From an uncultured Eubacteriales bacterium (GTDB lineage Bacteria; Bacillota_A; Clostridia; Christensenellales; Aristaeellaceae), in contig OMRS01000065.1 of NCBI GenBank assembly GCA_900313545.1, positions 1-5,983 of the forward strand: a DNA stretch of 5,983 nucleotides. The letters are read 5' to 3'. Numbering within the stretch: position 1 is the stretch's first letter; the number at the start of each line of letters is the position of its first letter. Positions 5,974 to 5,983 of the stretch are shown piece by piece. The position numbers and the translations under genes are program-made. The notes beneath the pieces are model-generated. The model was not told the origin of the DNA, searched no databases, and was given only the letters and a program-made list of their open reading frames with translations.

Positions 5974-5983
5974 CGACAGGACA
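5959..5983 (-). repeat. Right terminal inverted repeat
   Basis: The reverse complement begins TGTCCTGTCG and continues AATCAAGTTTTATAA, matching the left terminal repeat at 24 of 25 positions. It reaches the last base of the window, so any further extension is not visible. Confidence 0.85.

Larger units (their letters stand above)
5541..5983. mobile_element. MITE-like non-autonomous transposon with TGT...ACA ends
   Basis: A 443-bp AT-rich block in otherwise GC-rich DNA, flanked by inverted repeats of 25 bp with 24 matches beginning TGTCCTGTCGAATCAAGTT. The only mismatch is position 20 (C on the left, T on the right). Subterminal copies of the inner part of the repeat occur at both ends. TGT...ACA ends with repeated transposase-binding sites are typical of IS21, Tn7-like, Tn5053/Tn552-like and Mu-like elements, so an autonomous relative of that kind could mobilise it. 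No DDE motif or full transposase is present. The core at about 5720-5830 is less AT-rich than the ends and may be a transposase remnant or captured DNA. The window ends exactly at the right repeat, so the target-site duplication and the true outer limit cannot be checked. Confidence 0.7.

Overview
The window looks like a piece of a moderately GC-rich bacterial chromosome, most likely Bacillota and probably Clostridia. The basis is the gene families (LytS-type kinase, COG3603-type ACT protein, TIGR02172-like kinase fold), the strong GGAGG-type ribosome sites and the compact sigma-A promoter. Genus cannot be read from the sequence. All four genes I accept lie on the minus strand, so transcription runs from right to left. 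I support no gene on the plus strand.

Layout from right to left (5' to 3' for the genes). Positions 5541-5983 are a very AT-rich block bounded by 25-bp inverted repeats with one mismatch and 5'-TGT...ACA-3' ends. It carries further internal copies of an AATCAAGTTyTATAA repeat and no convincing transposase, so it looks like a non-autonomous (MITE-like) transposon. Next come about 275 bp of leader DNA containing a nested inverted repeat, then a 121-aa ACT-domain protein (4899-5264). A gap of about 790 bp with no credible gene (4108-4898) separates this from a 430-aa membrane histidine kinase of the LytS/YehU type (2797-4089), which ends at a clear intrinsic terminator (2652-2688).

A near-consensus promoter (2560-2588) then starts a probable two-gene operon. 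Its first gene encodes an unusual 492-aa fusion of a RelA/SpoT-like HD hydrolase domain with an aminoglycoside-phosphotransferase-like kinase domain (972-2450). The second encodes a 288-aa PHP phosphoesterase with a TTG start (11-877).

How the parts may work together. Both operon products belong to families whose known members act on nucleotides with 3' phosphates: (p)ppGpp for HD hydrolases, and pAp or short RNAs for PHP enzymes of the TrpH/RNase AM type. A shared role in alarmone or nucleotide turnover is therefore a reasonable but unproven idea. The histidine kinase has no response regulator in view. The transposon-like element carries promoter-like sequences pointing outwards at both ends, and the left one faces the ACT gene. 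The element with its double-duty repeats and the HD-kinase fusion are the most interesting parts of the window.
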